From Pseudomonas paraglycinae (GTDB lineage Bacteria > Pseudomonadota > Gammaproteobacteria > Pseudomonadales > Pseudomonadaceae): a stretch of 64,000 bases of DNA. Position numbers and translations under genes: made by a program. Under the pieces are notes generated by a model. That model was not told the DNA's origin, ran no database searches, and saw only the letters and a list, made by a program, of their open reading frames with translations. Positions 44,081-53,682 of this stretch are shown piece after piece. The first letter of the stretch is position 1; each line of letters opens with the position of its first letter. The DNA is taken from assembly GCF_021601625.1 (NCBI RefSeq), contig NZ_BQHR01000003.1:124001-188000 (forward strand), in the 5' to 3' direction.

Positions 44081-45004
44081 ATGTCATCTCAAACTCAGCT
44101 CAAACCCACCCGCCGTTCACGTTTCGCCCTGCGTTGGTATTCCTGGCTTTTGCTGGCAGTCGCCGCTGCGTACGGGCTGGCGTTTGCCATGCATTGGGAT
44201 GACCGTGGCCTGTTGTGGGTGCTGGAACGCTTCGAGAGTTCTGCCGAGAAACAGGAAAGCGTCTGGCTCCCGGATTACCGGGTGGTCATCGACGCCAAGC
44301 TGCTGCCGGGGATGGAAAAGGACGAAGCTTCGGACCTGTCCTATAACCCGCAGACCAAAACCCTGTTTTCGGTGATGGGCAAGAATCCGTTCCTGGTCGA
44401 GCTGACCCTGCAGGGTAACGTGCTGCGCAAGATGCCGCTGGTGGGCTGGAGCAATCCCGAAGGCCTGACGGTGATGGAAAACGGCTTGATGGCGATTGTC
44501 GATGAGCGCGAGCACCTGCTCTCCATCGTCAAGGTCGATGCCGAGACCCGCGAACTGAAGCGCGACGATTTCCCGAAATACGACTTGGGGCCGTCGAAAG
44601 ACCAGAACAAGGCTTTTGAAGCCATCACCTGGGACGCCCGCAACCAGCAACTGCTACTGGGCGAGGAGCGTCCGCCTGCGCTGTTCACCTGGAAAAGCGA
44701 CGGCAGCCAGACGCTCAAGGGCGACAAGCAGAAACTCGACAGCGACGAACTGGACCTGCGTAACCTCTCGGCTCTGTCGATCGACCCGCGCACCGGCCAC
44801 ACCCTGGTCCTGTCCGCCGATTCGCATTTGCTGCTGGAGCTGGACGAGAAGGGCGAGCAGGTCAGCTTCATGACCCTGCTCGGCGGTTTCAACGGCTTGA
44901 AGAAAACCATTCCCCGCGCCGAAGGCGTGACCATGGACGAGGCGGGCACGCTGTACATGGTCAGCGAGCCGAACCTGTTCTACCGCTTCGAAAAGCAGAA
45001 GTAA
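44081..45004 (+). CDS. SdiA-regulated domain protein (YjiK-like), copy 1
   Basis: A 307-aa protein. An N-terminal membrane segment (about 22-40, WYSWLLLAVAAAYGLAF) is followed by a periplasmic beta-propeller-like SdiA-regulated domain: ASDLSYNPQTKTLFSVMGKN, NPEGLTVMENGLMAIVDERE, AFEAITWDARNQQLLLGEER and AEGVTMDEAGTLYMVSEPNL. E. coli YjiK, the family name-giver, has no known function. A tandem paralogue follows 117 bp downstream. The start is at the ATG at 44081. No catalytic motif is seen; the repeated acidic strands suggest a ligand or calcium-binding propeller. Confidence 0.85.
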   Translation: MSSQTQLKPTRRSRFALRWYSWLLLAVAAAYGLAFAMHWDDRGLLWVLERFESSAEKQESVWLPDYRVVIDAKLLPGMEKDEASDLSYNPQTKTLFSVMGKNPFLVELTLQGNVLRKMPLVGWSNPEGLTVMENGLMAIVDEREHLLSIVKVDAETRELKRDDFPKYDLGPSKDQNKAFEAITWDARNQQLLLGEERPPALFTWKSDGSQTLKGDKQKLDSDELDLRNLSALSIDPRTGHTLVLSADSHLLLELDEKGEQVSFMTLLGGFNGLKKTIPRAEGVTMDEAGTLYMVSEPNLFYRFEKQK

Positions 45005-45121
45005 CGACTCCTACAGCAATTGCAGATCTGTGCAGTTGTGGCCTGAGGCAAGTGGCCATTAAGCTTCAGTTCAGACAGGCGTGATATTTCATCCGCCTGT
45101 TTTGACTCCGAGCCTGCCCGA

Positions 45122-46039
45122 ATGCGTCGACTTGCCCGTCCCAAGCCTCTGTTCATCATCCTGTCGGTGATTGCCCTGATCGCGTTGATTGCGATCGGCC
45201 AATACATGCGCCTGTTCGAGCGTGCCTGGTTCAACCTGCATACGCTATGGCAGCCGATGAGCAGCGAGGCGATCGGGCTGGATCAATACCGGGTGGAGAT
45301 TGAAGCGAAGGTCATCGACGGGCTGAACGACGATGTCTCGGCGCTGACCTACGATCCGGTGCGCAAGAGCCTGTTCACCGTGACCAACAAGAATGCCGAA
45401 CTGGTCGAGCTGTCGCTGGACGGCACGATCCTGCGCCGTGTCGCCTTGATCGGCTTCGGTGATCCGGAGGCGGTGGAGTTCATCAGCGCCGACACCTACG
45501 TGATCACCGATGAACGCCAGCAACGCCTGATCAAGATCCATCTGGAACACGGCACCACGTTCCTCGATGCAGCGGACGCCGAGCAAATGACCCTCGGTGT
45601 GCACATGAGCGGCAACAAGGGGTTTGAAGGCCTGGCGTACGACTCGGTGGGCAAACGCCTGTTCGTGGCCAAGGAGCGGGATCCGATGCTGATCTATGAA
45701 GTGCACGGTTTTCCGCACTTCAACCCGGAAAAATCCTACGCGGTACACGTGATCAACAATCCCAAGCGCGATGCCGGGATGTTCGTGCGCGATCTGTCGA
45801 GCCTGCAATACGACGAGCGCAGCGGCCATTTGCTGGCGCTGTCCGACGAGTCACGGCTGATTCTGGAACTGGATGTGGACGGGCGCCCGTTGAGCACCAT
45901 GTCGTTGAGCGGTGGCCGGCAGGGCCTGAAGAAAACCGTGCCGCAGGCGGAAGGTATCGCGATGGATGACGACGGGACGTTGTATCTGGTGAGCGAGCCG
46001 AATCTGTTTTATGTCTTCAGGAAGCCTGCGCAGAAATAA
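45122..46039 (+). CDS. SdiA-regulated domain protein (YjiK-like), copy 2
   Basis: A 305-aa paralogue of the preceding gene with the same layout: TM segment at about 10-28 (IILSVIALIALIAIGQYM) and then the propeller domain with VSALTYDPVRKSLFTVTNKN, DPEAVEFISADTYVITDERQ and AEGIAMDDDGTLYLVSEPNL. The two proteins align over their whole length but have diverged widely, so the duplication is old. A hairpin with a T-run follows. The function is unknown. Confidence 0.85.
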   Translation: MRRLARPKPLFIILSVIALIALIAIGQYMRLFERAWFNLHTLWQPMSSEAIGLDQYRVEIEAKVIDGLNDDVSALTYDPVRKSLFTVTNKNAELVELSLDGTILRRVALIGFGDPEAVEFISADTYVITDERQQRLIKIHLEHGTTFLDAADAEQMTLGVHMSGNKGFEGLAYDSVGKRLFVAKERDPMLIYEVHGFPHFNPEKSYAVHVINNPKRDAGMFVRDLSSLQYDERSGHLLALSDESRLILELDVDGRPLSTMSLSGGRQGLKKTVPQAEGIAMDDDGTLYLVSEPNLFYVFRKPAQK

Positions 46040-46055
46040 TTCGCACCGCAAAACA

Positions 46056-46091
46056 CTGTGGGAGCGAGCAAGCTCGCTCCCACAGGTTTTT
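46056..46091 (+). terminator. REP-like hairpin with T-run after SdiA-regulated copy 2
   Basis: CTGTGGGAGCGAG and CTCGCTCCCACAG pair perfectly around CAAG and run into GTTTTTTC. The stem has the GGGAGC core of local REP elements but works as a terminator here. A second hairpin, CTGCCCACA/TGTGGGCAG at 46094-46115, lies just after the rpiA stop. Confidence 0.8.
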
Positions 46092-46122
46092 CATCTGCCC
46101 ACAAATATGTGGGCAGCCTGGT

Positions 46123-46797
46123 TTATTCAGCTTTGAGGGTCTTTACACCTTCGCTGGTACCCAGCAACAGCAGATCCGCCGGACGCGCCGCGAACAAACC
46201 GTTGGTGACCACGCCGACGATCGCGTTGATCTGCGCTTCCAGCTCCACCGGATTGGTGATCTGCAGGTTGTGCACGTCGAGGATGATGTTGCCGTTGTCG
46301 GTCAGCACGCCTTCGCGGTAGACCGGGTCGCCGCCCAGCTTCACCAGCTGGCGGGCGACGTGGCTGCGGGCCATCGGGATCACTTCCACCGGCAGCGGGA
46401 ACGCACCCAGCACCGGCACCAGTTTGCTGGCGTCGGCGATGCAGATGAATGTCTGGGCCACAGCCGCGACGATCTTCTCGCGGGTCAGGGCTGCGCCGCC
46501 GCCCTTGATCAGGTTCAGGTGCTCGTCGCTTTCATCGGCGCCGTCGACGTAGAACTCCAGGTTGCTCACGGTGTTCAGCTCGTACACCGGAATCCCGTGG
46601 CCCTTGAGGCGCGCGGCGGTGGCTTCGGAGCTCGCGACCGCGCCGTCGAACGCGCCTTTGTGCTGGGCCAGGGCGTCGATGAAGCAGTTGGCGGTGGAGC
46701 CGGTGCCGACGCCGACGATGCTCTTGTCGTCGAGTTTCGGAAGGATGAAGTCGACGGCGGCCTGGGCCACGGCCTGTTTGAGTTGATCCTGGGTCAT
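46123..46797 (-). CDS. rpiA: Ribose-5-phosphate isomerase A
   Basis: Interconverts ribose 5-phosphate and ribulose 5-phosphate in the pentose phosphate pathway. The 224-aa chain is the normal RpiA length. The signature segments are all present: [52 protein letters not shown] and [10 protein letters not shown], with the catalytic Asp and Glu/Lys residues. The start at 46797 has GGAG 6-7 nt upstream. It is divergent from ilvA with a 146-bp shared upstream region, as in other pseudomonads. Confidence 0.97.
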   Translation of the reverse strand: MTQDQLKQAVAQAAVDFILPKLDDKSIVGVGTGSTANCFIDALAQHKGAFDGAVASSEATAARLKGHGIPVYELNTVSNLEFYVDGADESDEHLNLIKGGGAALTREKIVAAVAQTFICIADASKLVPVLGAFPLPVEVIPMARSHVARQLVKLGGDPVYREGVLTDNGNIILDVHNLQITNPVELEAQINAIVGVVTNGLFAARPADLLLLGTSEGVKTLKAE

Positions 46798-46943
46798 GCG
46801 GGCTCCGGAAGCGGGCAAGGTAAGAACGGAAAGGCCGGCATTATAGCCTCAAGCCGGGCTAAAACCTCTGGATTCGTGTGGTCGTCCGGCCGAAAGCCGG
46901 GTTAGACTCGCTGGTCCCGCCCAACCGCCAGTGATGCTTTCCG

Positions 46944-48458
46944 ATGCTCGAACAGTACGTCAAGAAGATCCTCACCTCGCGCGTTTATGACGTTGCCGTA
47001 GAAACCCCGCTGCAGAACGCCCGCCAGCTCTCCGAGCGGTTGGGCAACGATATCTGGCTCAAGCGCGAAGACTTGCAGCCGGTGTTCTCGTTCAAGATTC
47101 GCGGCGCCTACAACAAGCTGACCCAGTTGAGCGACGAAGAGCGCGCTCGCGGCGTAGTCACCGCCTCGGCGGGCAACCATGCGCAGGGCCTGGCCCTGGC
47201 GGCGAAAGTGCTGGGCGTGAAAGCGACCATCGTGATGCCCAAGACTACCCCGGAGATCAAGGTCGAAGGCGTGCGCTCCCGTGGCGGCAAGGTGGTGCTG
47301 CACGGCGATTCTTTCCCGGAAGCGCTGGCCTACTCGCTGAAACTGGTCGATGAAAAAGGCTACGTCTATATCCACCCGTACGACGATCCGCACACCATTG
47401 CCGGGCAGGGCACCGTGGCGATGGAAATCCTGCGCCAGCATCCGCAGCCGCTGGATGCGATTTTCGTTCCGGTGGGCGGCGGCGGTCTGATCGCCGGTAT
47501 CGCGGCGTACGTGAAATACCTGCGGCCGGACATCAAGGTCATCGGCGTCGAGCCCGATGACTCCAACTGCCTGCAAGCGGCGATGGCGGCGGGCGAACGC
47601 GTGGTGCTGCCGACTGTAGGCATCTTCGCCGACGGCGTGGCGGTGGCGCAGATCGGCCAGCACACCTTCGATATCTGCAAGGATTACGTCGATGAAGTGA
47701 TCACCGTCAGCACCGACGAAATCTGCGCGGCGATCAAGGACATCTACGACGATACCCGCTCGATCACCGAACCGGCCGGCGCGCTGGGCGTGGCCGGGAT
47801 CAAGAAGTACGTCGAGCAGCGCGGCGTCAGCGGCCAGACCTTCGTGGCCATCGACTCCGGGGCCAACGTCAACTTCGACCGCTTGCGCCACGTCGCCGAG
47901 CGCGCCGAACTGGGTGAAGGCCGCGAAGCGATCATCGCCGTGACCATCCCCGAGAAGGCCGGCAGCTTCAAGGCCTTCTGCGAGGCCATCGGCAAGCGCC
48001 AGATCACTGAATTCAACTACCGCTACAACAATGGCAGCGAAGCGCACATCTTTGTCGGCGTGCAGACCCACCCGGACAACGACCCGCGTAGCGCACTGCT
48101 GGCGAGCCTGACCGAACAGGGGTTCCCGGTGCTCGACCTGACCGACAACGAACTGGCCAAGCTGCACATCCGTCACATGGTCGGCGGTCGCGCGGCGCAC
48201 GTGGTCGATGAAGTGGTGCTGCGCTTCGAGTTCCCGGAGCGTCCGGGCGCGCTGTTCAACTTCCTCAACAAGCTCGGCGGTCGCTGGAACATCTCGATGT
48301 TCCACTACCGCAACCACGGTGCGGCGGATGGCCGTGTGGTCGCAGGCCTGCAAGTGCCCCACGACGAACGTCATCTGGTGCCCGCAGCCCTTGAGGAAAT
48401 CGGCTACCCGTACTGGGACGAAAGCGACAACCCGGCCTATCAGCTGTTTCTTGGCTGA
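46944..48458 (+). CDS. ilvA: Biosynthetic threonine ammonia-lyase
   Basis: PLP enzyme that deaminates threonine to 2-oxobutyrate, the first step of isoleucine synthesis. It is 504 aa. The PLP lysine is Lys51 in VFSFKIRGAYNK; GGGGLIAGIA binds the cofactor phosphate. Two C-terminal ACT-like domains (about 330-410 and 425-500) carry allosteric control by isoleucine and valine, which marks it as the biosynthetic and not the catabolic form. The start context is weak. It is divergent from rpiA. Confidence 0.96.
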   Translation: MLEQYVKKILTSRVYDVAVETPLQNARQLSERLGNDIWLKREDLQPVFSFKIRGAYNKLTQLSDEERARGVVTASAGNHAQGLALAAKVLGVKATIVMPKTTPEIKVEGVRSRGGKVVLHGDSFPEALAYSLKLVDEKGYVYIHPYDDPHTIAGQGTVAMEILRQHPQPLDAIFVPVGGGGLIAGIAAYVKYLRPDIKVIGVEPDDSNCLQAAMAAGERVVLPTVGIFADGVAVAQIGQHTFDICKDYVDEVITVSTDEICAAIKDIYDDTRSITEPAGALGVAGIKKYVEQRGVSGQTFVAIDSGANVNFDRLRHVAERAELGEGREAIIAVTIPEKAGSFKAFCEAIGKRQITEFNYRYNNGSEAHIFVGVQTHPDNDPRSALLASLTEQGFPVLDLTDNELAKLHIRHMVGGRAAHVVDEVVLRFEFPERPGALFNFLNKLGGRWNISMFHYRNHGAADGRVVAGLQVPHDERHLVPAALEEIGYPYWDESDNPAYQLFLG

Positions 48459-48499
48459 ACGGCTACGCTGATGGGTATGGCACAAGGAAAGAGAAATTC

Positions 48500-48913
48500 A
48501 TGGAAACCCTGACCACCCTGAAAGTCCTTCACGTCGCGGCGACCGTGGTGATACTGGCGAGCGGGCTGGGGCTCGCCGCTGTTTCCTGGCGTAATCGCAG
48601 CGAGGGGCCGGCCAGCACGATGCAGCGACCCTGGTTGTTCGTCTGGTGTCTGATGCTGATCGGCGTGCTCAGCATGCCTTTCACCGGCTGGTGGTTGGTG
48701 CACCTGATTGGCTGGCCGTTGGGACAGTTTTGGATTCTGGGGTCCAGCGTGATCTATGCCGTGGCCACATTCAGCGCGGTCTGGCTGCTTGTTCGGCTTA
48801 ATCGGCTATGGACCAGCGGGGTCGGCAACCGGAAATTCAATCTGGCGCTGGCCATTGTCAGCGGCGTCGGATTTCTGGCCATTGCGGCGTTGATGGGGGC
48901 GAAGCCGGTTTAA
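48500..48913 (+). CDS. DUF2269 family membrane protein
   Basis: A 137-aa integral membrane protein with four TM segments (about 8-26, 44-64, 75-96, 112-132). It matches the DUF2269 family, of unknown function. A conserved His (LKVLHVAATVVILASG, residue 10 region) in the first segment and WWLVHLIGWP in the second give intramembrane histidines that could bind haem, but this is not shown. It follows ilvA by 41 bp with an AAGGAAAG site and may be a read-through gene of that unit. Confidence 0.82.
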   Translation: METLTTLKVLHVAATVVILASGLGLAAVSWRNRSEGPASTMQRPWLFVWCLMLIGVLSMPFTGWWLVHLIGWPLGQFWILGSSVIYAVATFSAVWLLVRLNRLWTSGVGNRKFNLALAIVSGVGFLAIAALMGAKPV

Positions 48914-48936
48914 GGCTTGGGACCGCGTCGACCCCG

Positions 48937-49016
48937 TTCGCGAGCAGGCTCGCTCCCACATTGATCTGACGCGTTCACAAATTCTTTGTGGGAGCTGGCC
49001 TTGCCAGCGATGGCGG
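48937..49016. repeat. REP doublet between DUF2269 and HAD genes
   Basis: GCGAGCAGGCTCGCTCCCAC on the left and TGTGGGAGCTGGCCTTGCCA, then GCGATGG, on the right are inverted REP arms around ~26 bp. The left arm is itself a hairpin. It lies between the two convergent stops and is the only candidate terminator there. Confidence 0.8.
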
Positions 49017-49018
49017 TA

Positions 49019-49675
49019 TCAGCCGCGAAGGCTTATGACGGGCCAGCCACGTTTCTCGGCTTCGGCCCGCAGGTTCGGATCCGGGTCGACCGCCACCGGA
49101 TTCGCCACCTGCTCCAGCAGCGGCAGGTCATTCATCGAGTCGCTGTAGAAATAGCTGCCTTCCAGCGAATGCCCGGTTTCTTCCAGCCAGCGGTTCAGGC
49201 GTGTCACCTTGCCTTCGCGGAAGCACGGCACATCGGTGCTGCGCCCGGTGTAGCGACCGTCCTGCATCTCGCACTCGGTAGCGATCAGGGTTTCGACGCC
49301 CAAGCGCACGGCGATCGGCGCGGTGACGAAGCGGTTGGTGGCGGTGATGATCACCAGTTTGTCGCCGGCATCGCGGTGCTTTTTCAGCAACTCAAGCGCC
49401 TTCGGCAGCATGATCGGCTCGATGCAGTCGCGCATGTAATCGTTGTGCCACTGCTCAAGCACGGCCATCTCGGTGCGCCCGAGGATTTCCAGACAGAAGT
49501 TCAGGTACGCGGCGTTATCCAGTTTGCCGGCCAGGTAATCCTGATAGAACTCGTCGTTGCGCGCTTTGTACGCGATCGGGTCGAGGAAGCCGCGTTCGCA
49601 CAGATAATCGCCCCAGGCGTGATCGCTGTCGCCGCCCAGAAGGGTGTTGTCCAAATCGAATAAAGCCAGGCGCAT
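49019..49675 (-). CDS. HAD-IB family phosphatase (SerB-like)
   Basis: A 218-aa haloacid-dehalogenase-superfamily hydrolase. The catalytic motif I is [15 protein letters not shown] (Asp7, Asp9), motif II the Thr in VIITATNRF, and motif III/IV lie in [10 protein letters not shown] and [15 protein letters not shown] four-helix cap fills residues 15-85. This is the HAD-IB group related to phosphoserine phosphatase; histidinol-phosphate or phosphoserine-type phosphatases are possible. It is divergent from rppH. The GCCAGGCG codons are read from the ATG at 49675; no strong ribosome site is seen. Confidence 0.88.
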   Translation of the reverse strand: MRLALFDLDNTLLGGDSDHAWGDYLCERGFLDPIAYKARNDEFYQDYLAGKLDNAAYLNFCLEILGRTEMAVLEQWHNDYMRDCIEPIMLPKALELLKKHRDAGDKLVIITATNRFVTAPIAVRLGVETLIATECEMQDGRYTGRSTDVPCFREGKVTRLNRWLEETGHSLEGSYFYSDSMNDLPLLEQVANPVAVDPDPNLRAEAEKRGWPVISLRG

Positions 49676-49818
49676 TGCAGTTACCCGCTGAAAAGTCAGT
49701 AAAAAGGCCACAAGAATACGGTCTTTTCACAAGAGTGCACATAAGCTCGGAACCCTCGTTGCCGCCTTCACAACCTTTGTGGAACAATGCGGCGACATGC
49801 GTTTGCGAGGTTGTTGCC

Positions 49819-50298
49819 GTGATCGACCCCGATGGTTTCCGCCCTAATGTCGGGATCATTCTGACGAATGACGCCGGCCAGGTGCTATGGGCTCGCCGTA
49901 TCAATCAAGATGCCTGGCAGTTTCCACAAGGGGGAATCAATCCCGAGGAGACGCCGGAAGACGCCTTGTACCGCGAGCTGAACGAAGAAGTTGGCCTGGA
50001 ACGCGAAGATGTTGAAATACTGGCCTGCACCCGGGGCTGGTTGCGCTATCGTTTGCCGCAACGTCTGGTGCGAACCCACAGCCAACCGCTGTGCATCGGC
50101 CAGAAACAGAAATGGTTTCTCCTGCGCCTGATCTCCAACGAGCAGCGGGTGCGGATGGATTTGACCGGTAAACCGGAGTTCGATGGCTGGCGCTGGGTCA
50201 GTTATTGGTATCCGTTGGGCCAGGTGGTGACATTCAAGCGCGAAGTGTATCGCCGCGCTCTCAAAGAGCTTGCCCCGCGCCTTTTAGCGCGCGACTGA
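49819..50298 (+). CDS. rppH: RNA pyrophosphohydrolase
   Basis: A Nudix hydrolase that converts the 5' triphosphate of mRNA to monophosphate and so starts RNase E decay. It is 159 aa, the usual length. The Nudix box is present ([20 protein letters not shown], then VGL), preceded by [12 protein letters not shown] at 49819 is the start: it gives the universal N-terminus [15 protein letters not shown] and has GAGG 8 nt upstream. An ATG further upstream would add 48 unrelated residues and overlap the HAD gene promoter. ptsP follows after 22 bp, the conserved rppH-ptsP pair. Confidence 0.96.
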
Positions 50299-50320
50299 CG
50301 ACGGAGTTCGACCCCGAGCC

Positions 50321-52600
50321 ATGCTCAATACGCTGCGCAAGATCGTCCAGGAAGTTAACTCCGCCAAGGATCTCAAGGCGGCGTTGGGGATTATTGTGTT
50401 GCGCGTCAAAGAGGCCATGGGCAGCCAGGTCTGCTCGGTCTACCTGCTTGATCCAGAGACCAATCGCTTCGTGCTGATGGCCACCGAGGGCTTGAACAAG
50501 CGCTCGATCGGCAAGGTCAGCATGGCACCCAACGAAGGTCTGGTCGGCCTGGTCGGCACGCGTGAAGAACCCCTGAACCTCGAAAACGCCGCGGATCACC
50601 CGCGCTACCGCTACTTCGCCGAGACCGGCGAGGAGCGCTACGCCTCGTTCCTCGGGGCGCCGATCATTCACCACCGCCGCGTCGTCGGCGTGTTGGTCAT
50701 CCAGCAGAAAGAACGCCGCCAGTTCGATGAAGGTGAAGAAGCCTTCCTCGTGACCATGAGCGCGCAGCTCGCCGGCGTAATCGCCCACGCCGAGGCCACA
50801 GGTTCCATCCGTGGCCTGGGCCGTCAGGGCAAGGGCATCCAGGAAGCCAAGTTCGTCGGCGTACCGGGTTCGCCGGGCGCGGCGGTCGGTACCGCGGTGG
50901 TCATGCTGCCACCGGCGGATCTGGACGTGGTGCCGGACAAGACCATCACCGACATCGACGCCGAACTGGCGTTGTTCAAGACCGCCATCGAAGGCGTGCG
51001 CGCCGACATGCGTGCGTTGTCGGCCAAACTGGCGACCCAGCTGCGCCCGGAAGAGCGTGCGCTGTTCGACGTCTACCTGATGATGCTCGACGATGCCTCG
51101 CTGGGCAGCGAAATCACCAACGTGATCAAGACCGGCCAGTGGGCCCAGGGCGCGCTGCGCCAGGTCGTGACCGATCACGTCAACCGTTTCGATCTGATGG
51201 ACGACGAGTACCTGCGTGAGCGGGCGTCGGACGTCAAGGACTTGGGCCGACGCCTGCTCGCCTACTTGCAGGAAGAGCGTCAGCAGAACCTGGTCTACCC
51301 GGAAAAAACCATTCTGGTCAGCGAAGAACTGACGCCGGCGATGCTCGGCGAGGTGCCGGAAGGCACGCTGGTCGGTCTGGTGTCGGTACTCGGTTCGGGC
51401 AACTCCCACGTCGCGATCCTGGCCCGGGCCATGGGTATCCCGACTGTAATGGGTCTGGTCGATCTGCCGTACGCCAAGGTCGACGGCATCGAAATGATCG
51501 TCGACGGCACACGGGGCGAGGTTTACACCAACCCCAGCGAAGTGCTGCGCAAGCAGTTCACCGAGGTGGTGGAGGAAGAGAAGCAACTGGCGCTGGGGCT
51601 CGATACCCTGCGCGACCTGCCGTGTGTGACCCTGGACGGCCACCGCATGCCACTGTGGGTCAACACCGGCCTGCTGGCGGACGTGGCGCGAGCGCAGAAG
51701 CGCGGCGCCGAAGGTGTCGGTCTGTACCGCACCGAAGTGCCGTTCATGATCAACCAGCGCTTCCCGAGCGAGAAGGAACAACTGGCGATCTACCGCGAGC
51801 AACTCGCCGCGTTCCATCCGCAACCGGTGACCATGCGCAGCCTGGACATCGGCGGCGACAAGTCGCTGTCGTACTTCCCGATCAAGGAAGACAACCCGTT
51901 CCTCGGCTGGCGCGGGATCCGCGTCACTCTCGACCACCCGGAAATATTCCTGGTGCAGACCCGTGCGATGCTCAAGGCCAGCGAAGGCCTGAACAACCTG
52001 CGGATCCTGCTGCCGATGATCTCCGGCATCCACGAGCTCGAAGAGGCGCTGCACCTGATTCACCGGGCCTGGGGCGAAGTGCGCGACGAAGGCACCGACG
52101 TGCCGATGCCGCCGGTGGGCGTGATGATCGAAATTCCTGCGGCGGTTTACCAGACCAAGGAACTGGCGCGGATGGTGGACTTCCTGTCGGTCGGCTCCAA
52201 CGACCTGACCCAGTACCTGCTGGCGGTGGACCGCAACAACCCACGGGTGGCAGATCTTTACGACTACCTGCACCCCGCGGTGCTGCAAGCCCTGCAAACC
52301 GTAGTGCGCGACGCCCATGCCGAAGGCAAACCGGTGAGTATCTGCGGCGAGATGGCTGGTGACCCGGCGGCAGCGGTGCTGTTGATGGCGATGGGTTTCG
52401 ACAGCCTGTCGATGAACGCCACCAACCTGCCGAAGGTGAAATGGATGCTGCGCCAGATCAACCTGAGCAAGGCCAAGGATCTGCTGGCGGAACTGATGAC
52501 CATCGACAACCCGCAGGTCATCCACAGCTCGCTGCAACTGGCGCTGAAGAACCTCGGTTTGGCGAAGATGGTCAATCCGGCGGCGGTCAAACCCCTCTAG
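50321..52600 (+). CDS. ptsP: Phosphoenolpyruvate-protein phosphotransferase PtsP (EI-Ntr)
   Basis: First enzyme of the nitrogen-related PTS. It takes phosphate from PEP and passes it to NPr (PtsO) and EIIA-Ntr. The 759-aa chain has an N-terminal GAF domain (about 15-155), which senses glutamine/2-oxoglutarate in homologues. The phospho-His domain follows with GSGNSHVAILARAMGIPTVM (His363), then the PEP-binding TIM barrel with EGVGLYRTEVPFM, LDIGGDKSLSYFP and VGSNDLTQYLLAVDR. It is co-transcribed with rppH. A MITE copy lies after its stop. Confidence 0.96.
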   Translation: MLNTLRKIVQEVNSAKDLKAALGIIVLRVKEAMGSQVCSVYLLDPETNRFVLMATEGLNKRSIGKVSMAPNEGLVGLVGTREEPLNLENAADHPRYRYFAETGEERYASFLGAPIIHHRRVVGVLVIQQKERRQFDEGEEAFLVTMSAQLAGVIAHAEATGSIRGLGRQGKGIQEAKFVGVPGSPGAAVGTAVVMLPPADLDVVPDKTITDIDAELALFKTAIEGVRADMRALSAKLATQLRPEERALFDVYLMMLDDASLGSEITNVIKTGQWAQGALRQVVTDHVNRFDLMDDEYLRERASDVKDLGRRLLAYLQEERQQNLVYPEKTILVSEELTPAMLGEVPEGTLVGLVSVLGSGNSHVAILARAMGIPTVMGLVDLPYAKVDGIEMIVDGTRGEVYTNPSEVLRKQFTEVVEEEKQLALGLDTLRDLPCVTLDGHRMPLWVNTGLLADVARAQKRGAEGVGLYRTEVPFMINQRFPSEKEQLAIYREQLAAFHPQPVTMRSLDIGGDKSLSYFPIKEDNPFLGWRGIRVTLDHPEIFLVQTRAMLKASEGLNNLRILLPMISGIHELEEALHLIHRAWGEVRDEGTDVPMPPVGVMIEIPAAVYQTKELARMVDFLSVGSNDLTQYLLAVDRNNPRVADLYDYLHPAVLQALQTVVRDAHAEGKPVSICGEMAGDPAAAVLLMAMGFDSLSMNATNLPKVKWMLRQINLSKAKDLLAELMTIDNPQVIHSSLQLALKNLGLAKMVNPAAVKPL

Positions 52601-52622
52601 ATTAGTGGCGATCCCGAAAAGC

Positions 52623-52798
52623 CCCTCACCCTAACCCTCTCCCAAAGGGAGAGGGGACTGATCGCGGGATGCTGCAGATATGCATCGACCTGAACGAGTT
52701 GTATTGAATCCATAATCGACTCGATCTTTCAGGTCGATGTAAGGCTCAAGACACCTCGGTCGGCTCCCTCTCCCTCCGGGAGAGGGCTGGGGTGAGGG
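52623..52798. mobile_element. MITE-like element, copy 2 (176 bp)
   Basis: The right end is identical to the right end of the element at 32807-32983. The left end has two changes within its 21 bp. The interior aligns through the shared TGAATCCATAATCGACT and CTTTCAGGTCGATGTA stretches and keeps the inner dyad. Like copy 1 it lies between convergent genes (ptsP and the NRDE gene) and codes for nothing. Confidence 0.85.
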
Positions 52799-52804
52799 TA
52801 GCTT

Positions 52805-53551
52805 TTAAATTTTGATCTCCACTTCCCCCAAGTGCCCGCCATACGGCCCGAAACTGCGCTCCACCATCCGCCGCGTACCGTCCGCCTGCACGATCAACGC
52901 CGTACTTGCGCGTGTCCCGTAGCTCTGGCTGGCAATAAACACACTCGACAACAACGACTCGGTCGCCAATCCCACACCGGTATCCGGTAGATCAGCAAAC
53001 GGTGCCGTTTGCGCATCACTCAATAAAGCCAACAACCGCTCGGGCTGCGGATCATCCAGCACCGCACTCAATGCAGCCTTGGCCTTGAGCAGTTTCGGCC
53101 ACGGCGTATCCAGCCCGGCGTTGGACAGACCATAGACGCCGGGCTGCAACATCACCGGTTCCGAAGACCGCGCATTGAAGTGCCACAGCTCGTTGGCATT
53201 GCCCAGCAGCAGGTTGAAGCCGGCATAGTCCGGCGAACGGGCGACAACGTCAGACAAATAGTCATCGATCGACAGGTTTCCGGTCAGAAAACCCGCCACC
53301 AGTTCACCCCGGGAGCGCCGGGCCGGCGGCTGATGCGGATCGCGAATGTTGGTCAGCGCCGCAAAACGACCGTTGGCGCCCAGACCGAGCCAGGTTCCCC
53401 CGGCCTCAAGATCGCGACCGGCATGAACATGCGGCGACTCGGGCCACTGGGCCAGCGGCAGGCTGGGCCGGGCGTAGAACTCGTCACGGTTGGCCGCGAC
53501 GATCAGCGGCTGGGCATGCCCCGGCCGCCAGGCGAAAACAATCAGGCACAT
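52805..53551 (-). CDS. TANGO2/NRDE family protein
   Basis: A 248-aa protein of the NRDE family, named for the motif seen here in LIVAANRDEFYARPS after the N-terminal MCLIVFAW (Cys2 is conserved). It has an Ntn-hydrolase-like look, with Cys2 exposed after Met removal, plus GGTWLGLGANGRFAALTNIR, the conserved core. Eukaryotic TANGO2 has been linked to haem or lipid handling; the bacterial function is unsettled. It is convergent with ptsP and divergent from the TauE/SafE gene. The start is at the ATG at 53551. Confidence 0.9.
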   Translation of the reverse strand: MCLIVFAWRPGHAQPLIVAANRDEFYARPSLPLAQWPESPHVHAGRDLEAGGTWLGLGANGRFAALTNIRDPHQPPARRSRGELVAGFLTGNLSIDDYLSDVVARSPDYAGFNLLLGNANELWHFNARSSEPVMLQPGVYGLSNAGLDTPWPKLLKAKAALSAVLDDPQPERLLALLSDAQTAPFADLPDTGVGLATESLLSSVFIASQSYGTRASTALIVQADGTRRMVERSFGPYGGHLGEVEIKI

Positions 53552-53682
53552 AAGGTGGTCCTTGTGTGTTTTTTGCCCACTCTACGCAGACATCGTCCGT
53601 GCATCCATCGCCAGTGGAGCCGAAGGGTATCCATCCGTTACCATGCCGCTCCGGTTTTGGGGACGCGCCTTGGGAGGCAGTC

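Noticed and set aside
50261-52537. Long minus-strand open frame opposite ptsP
   Set aside because: ptsP is unambiguous on the plus strand. The antisense translation lacks any recognisable fold or start signal.
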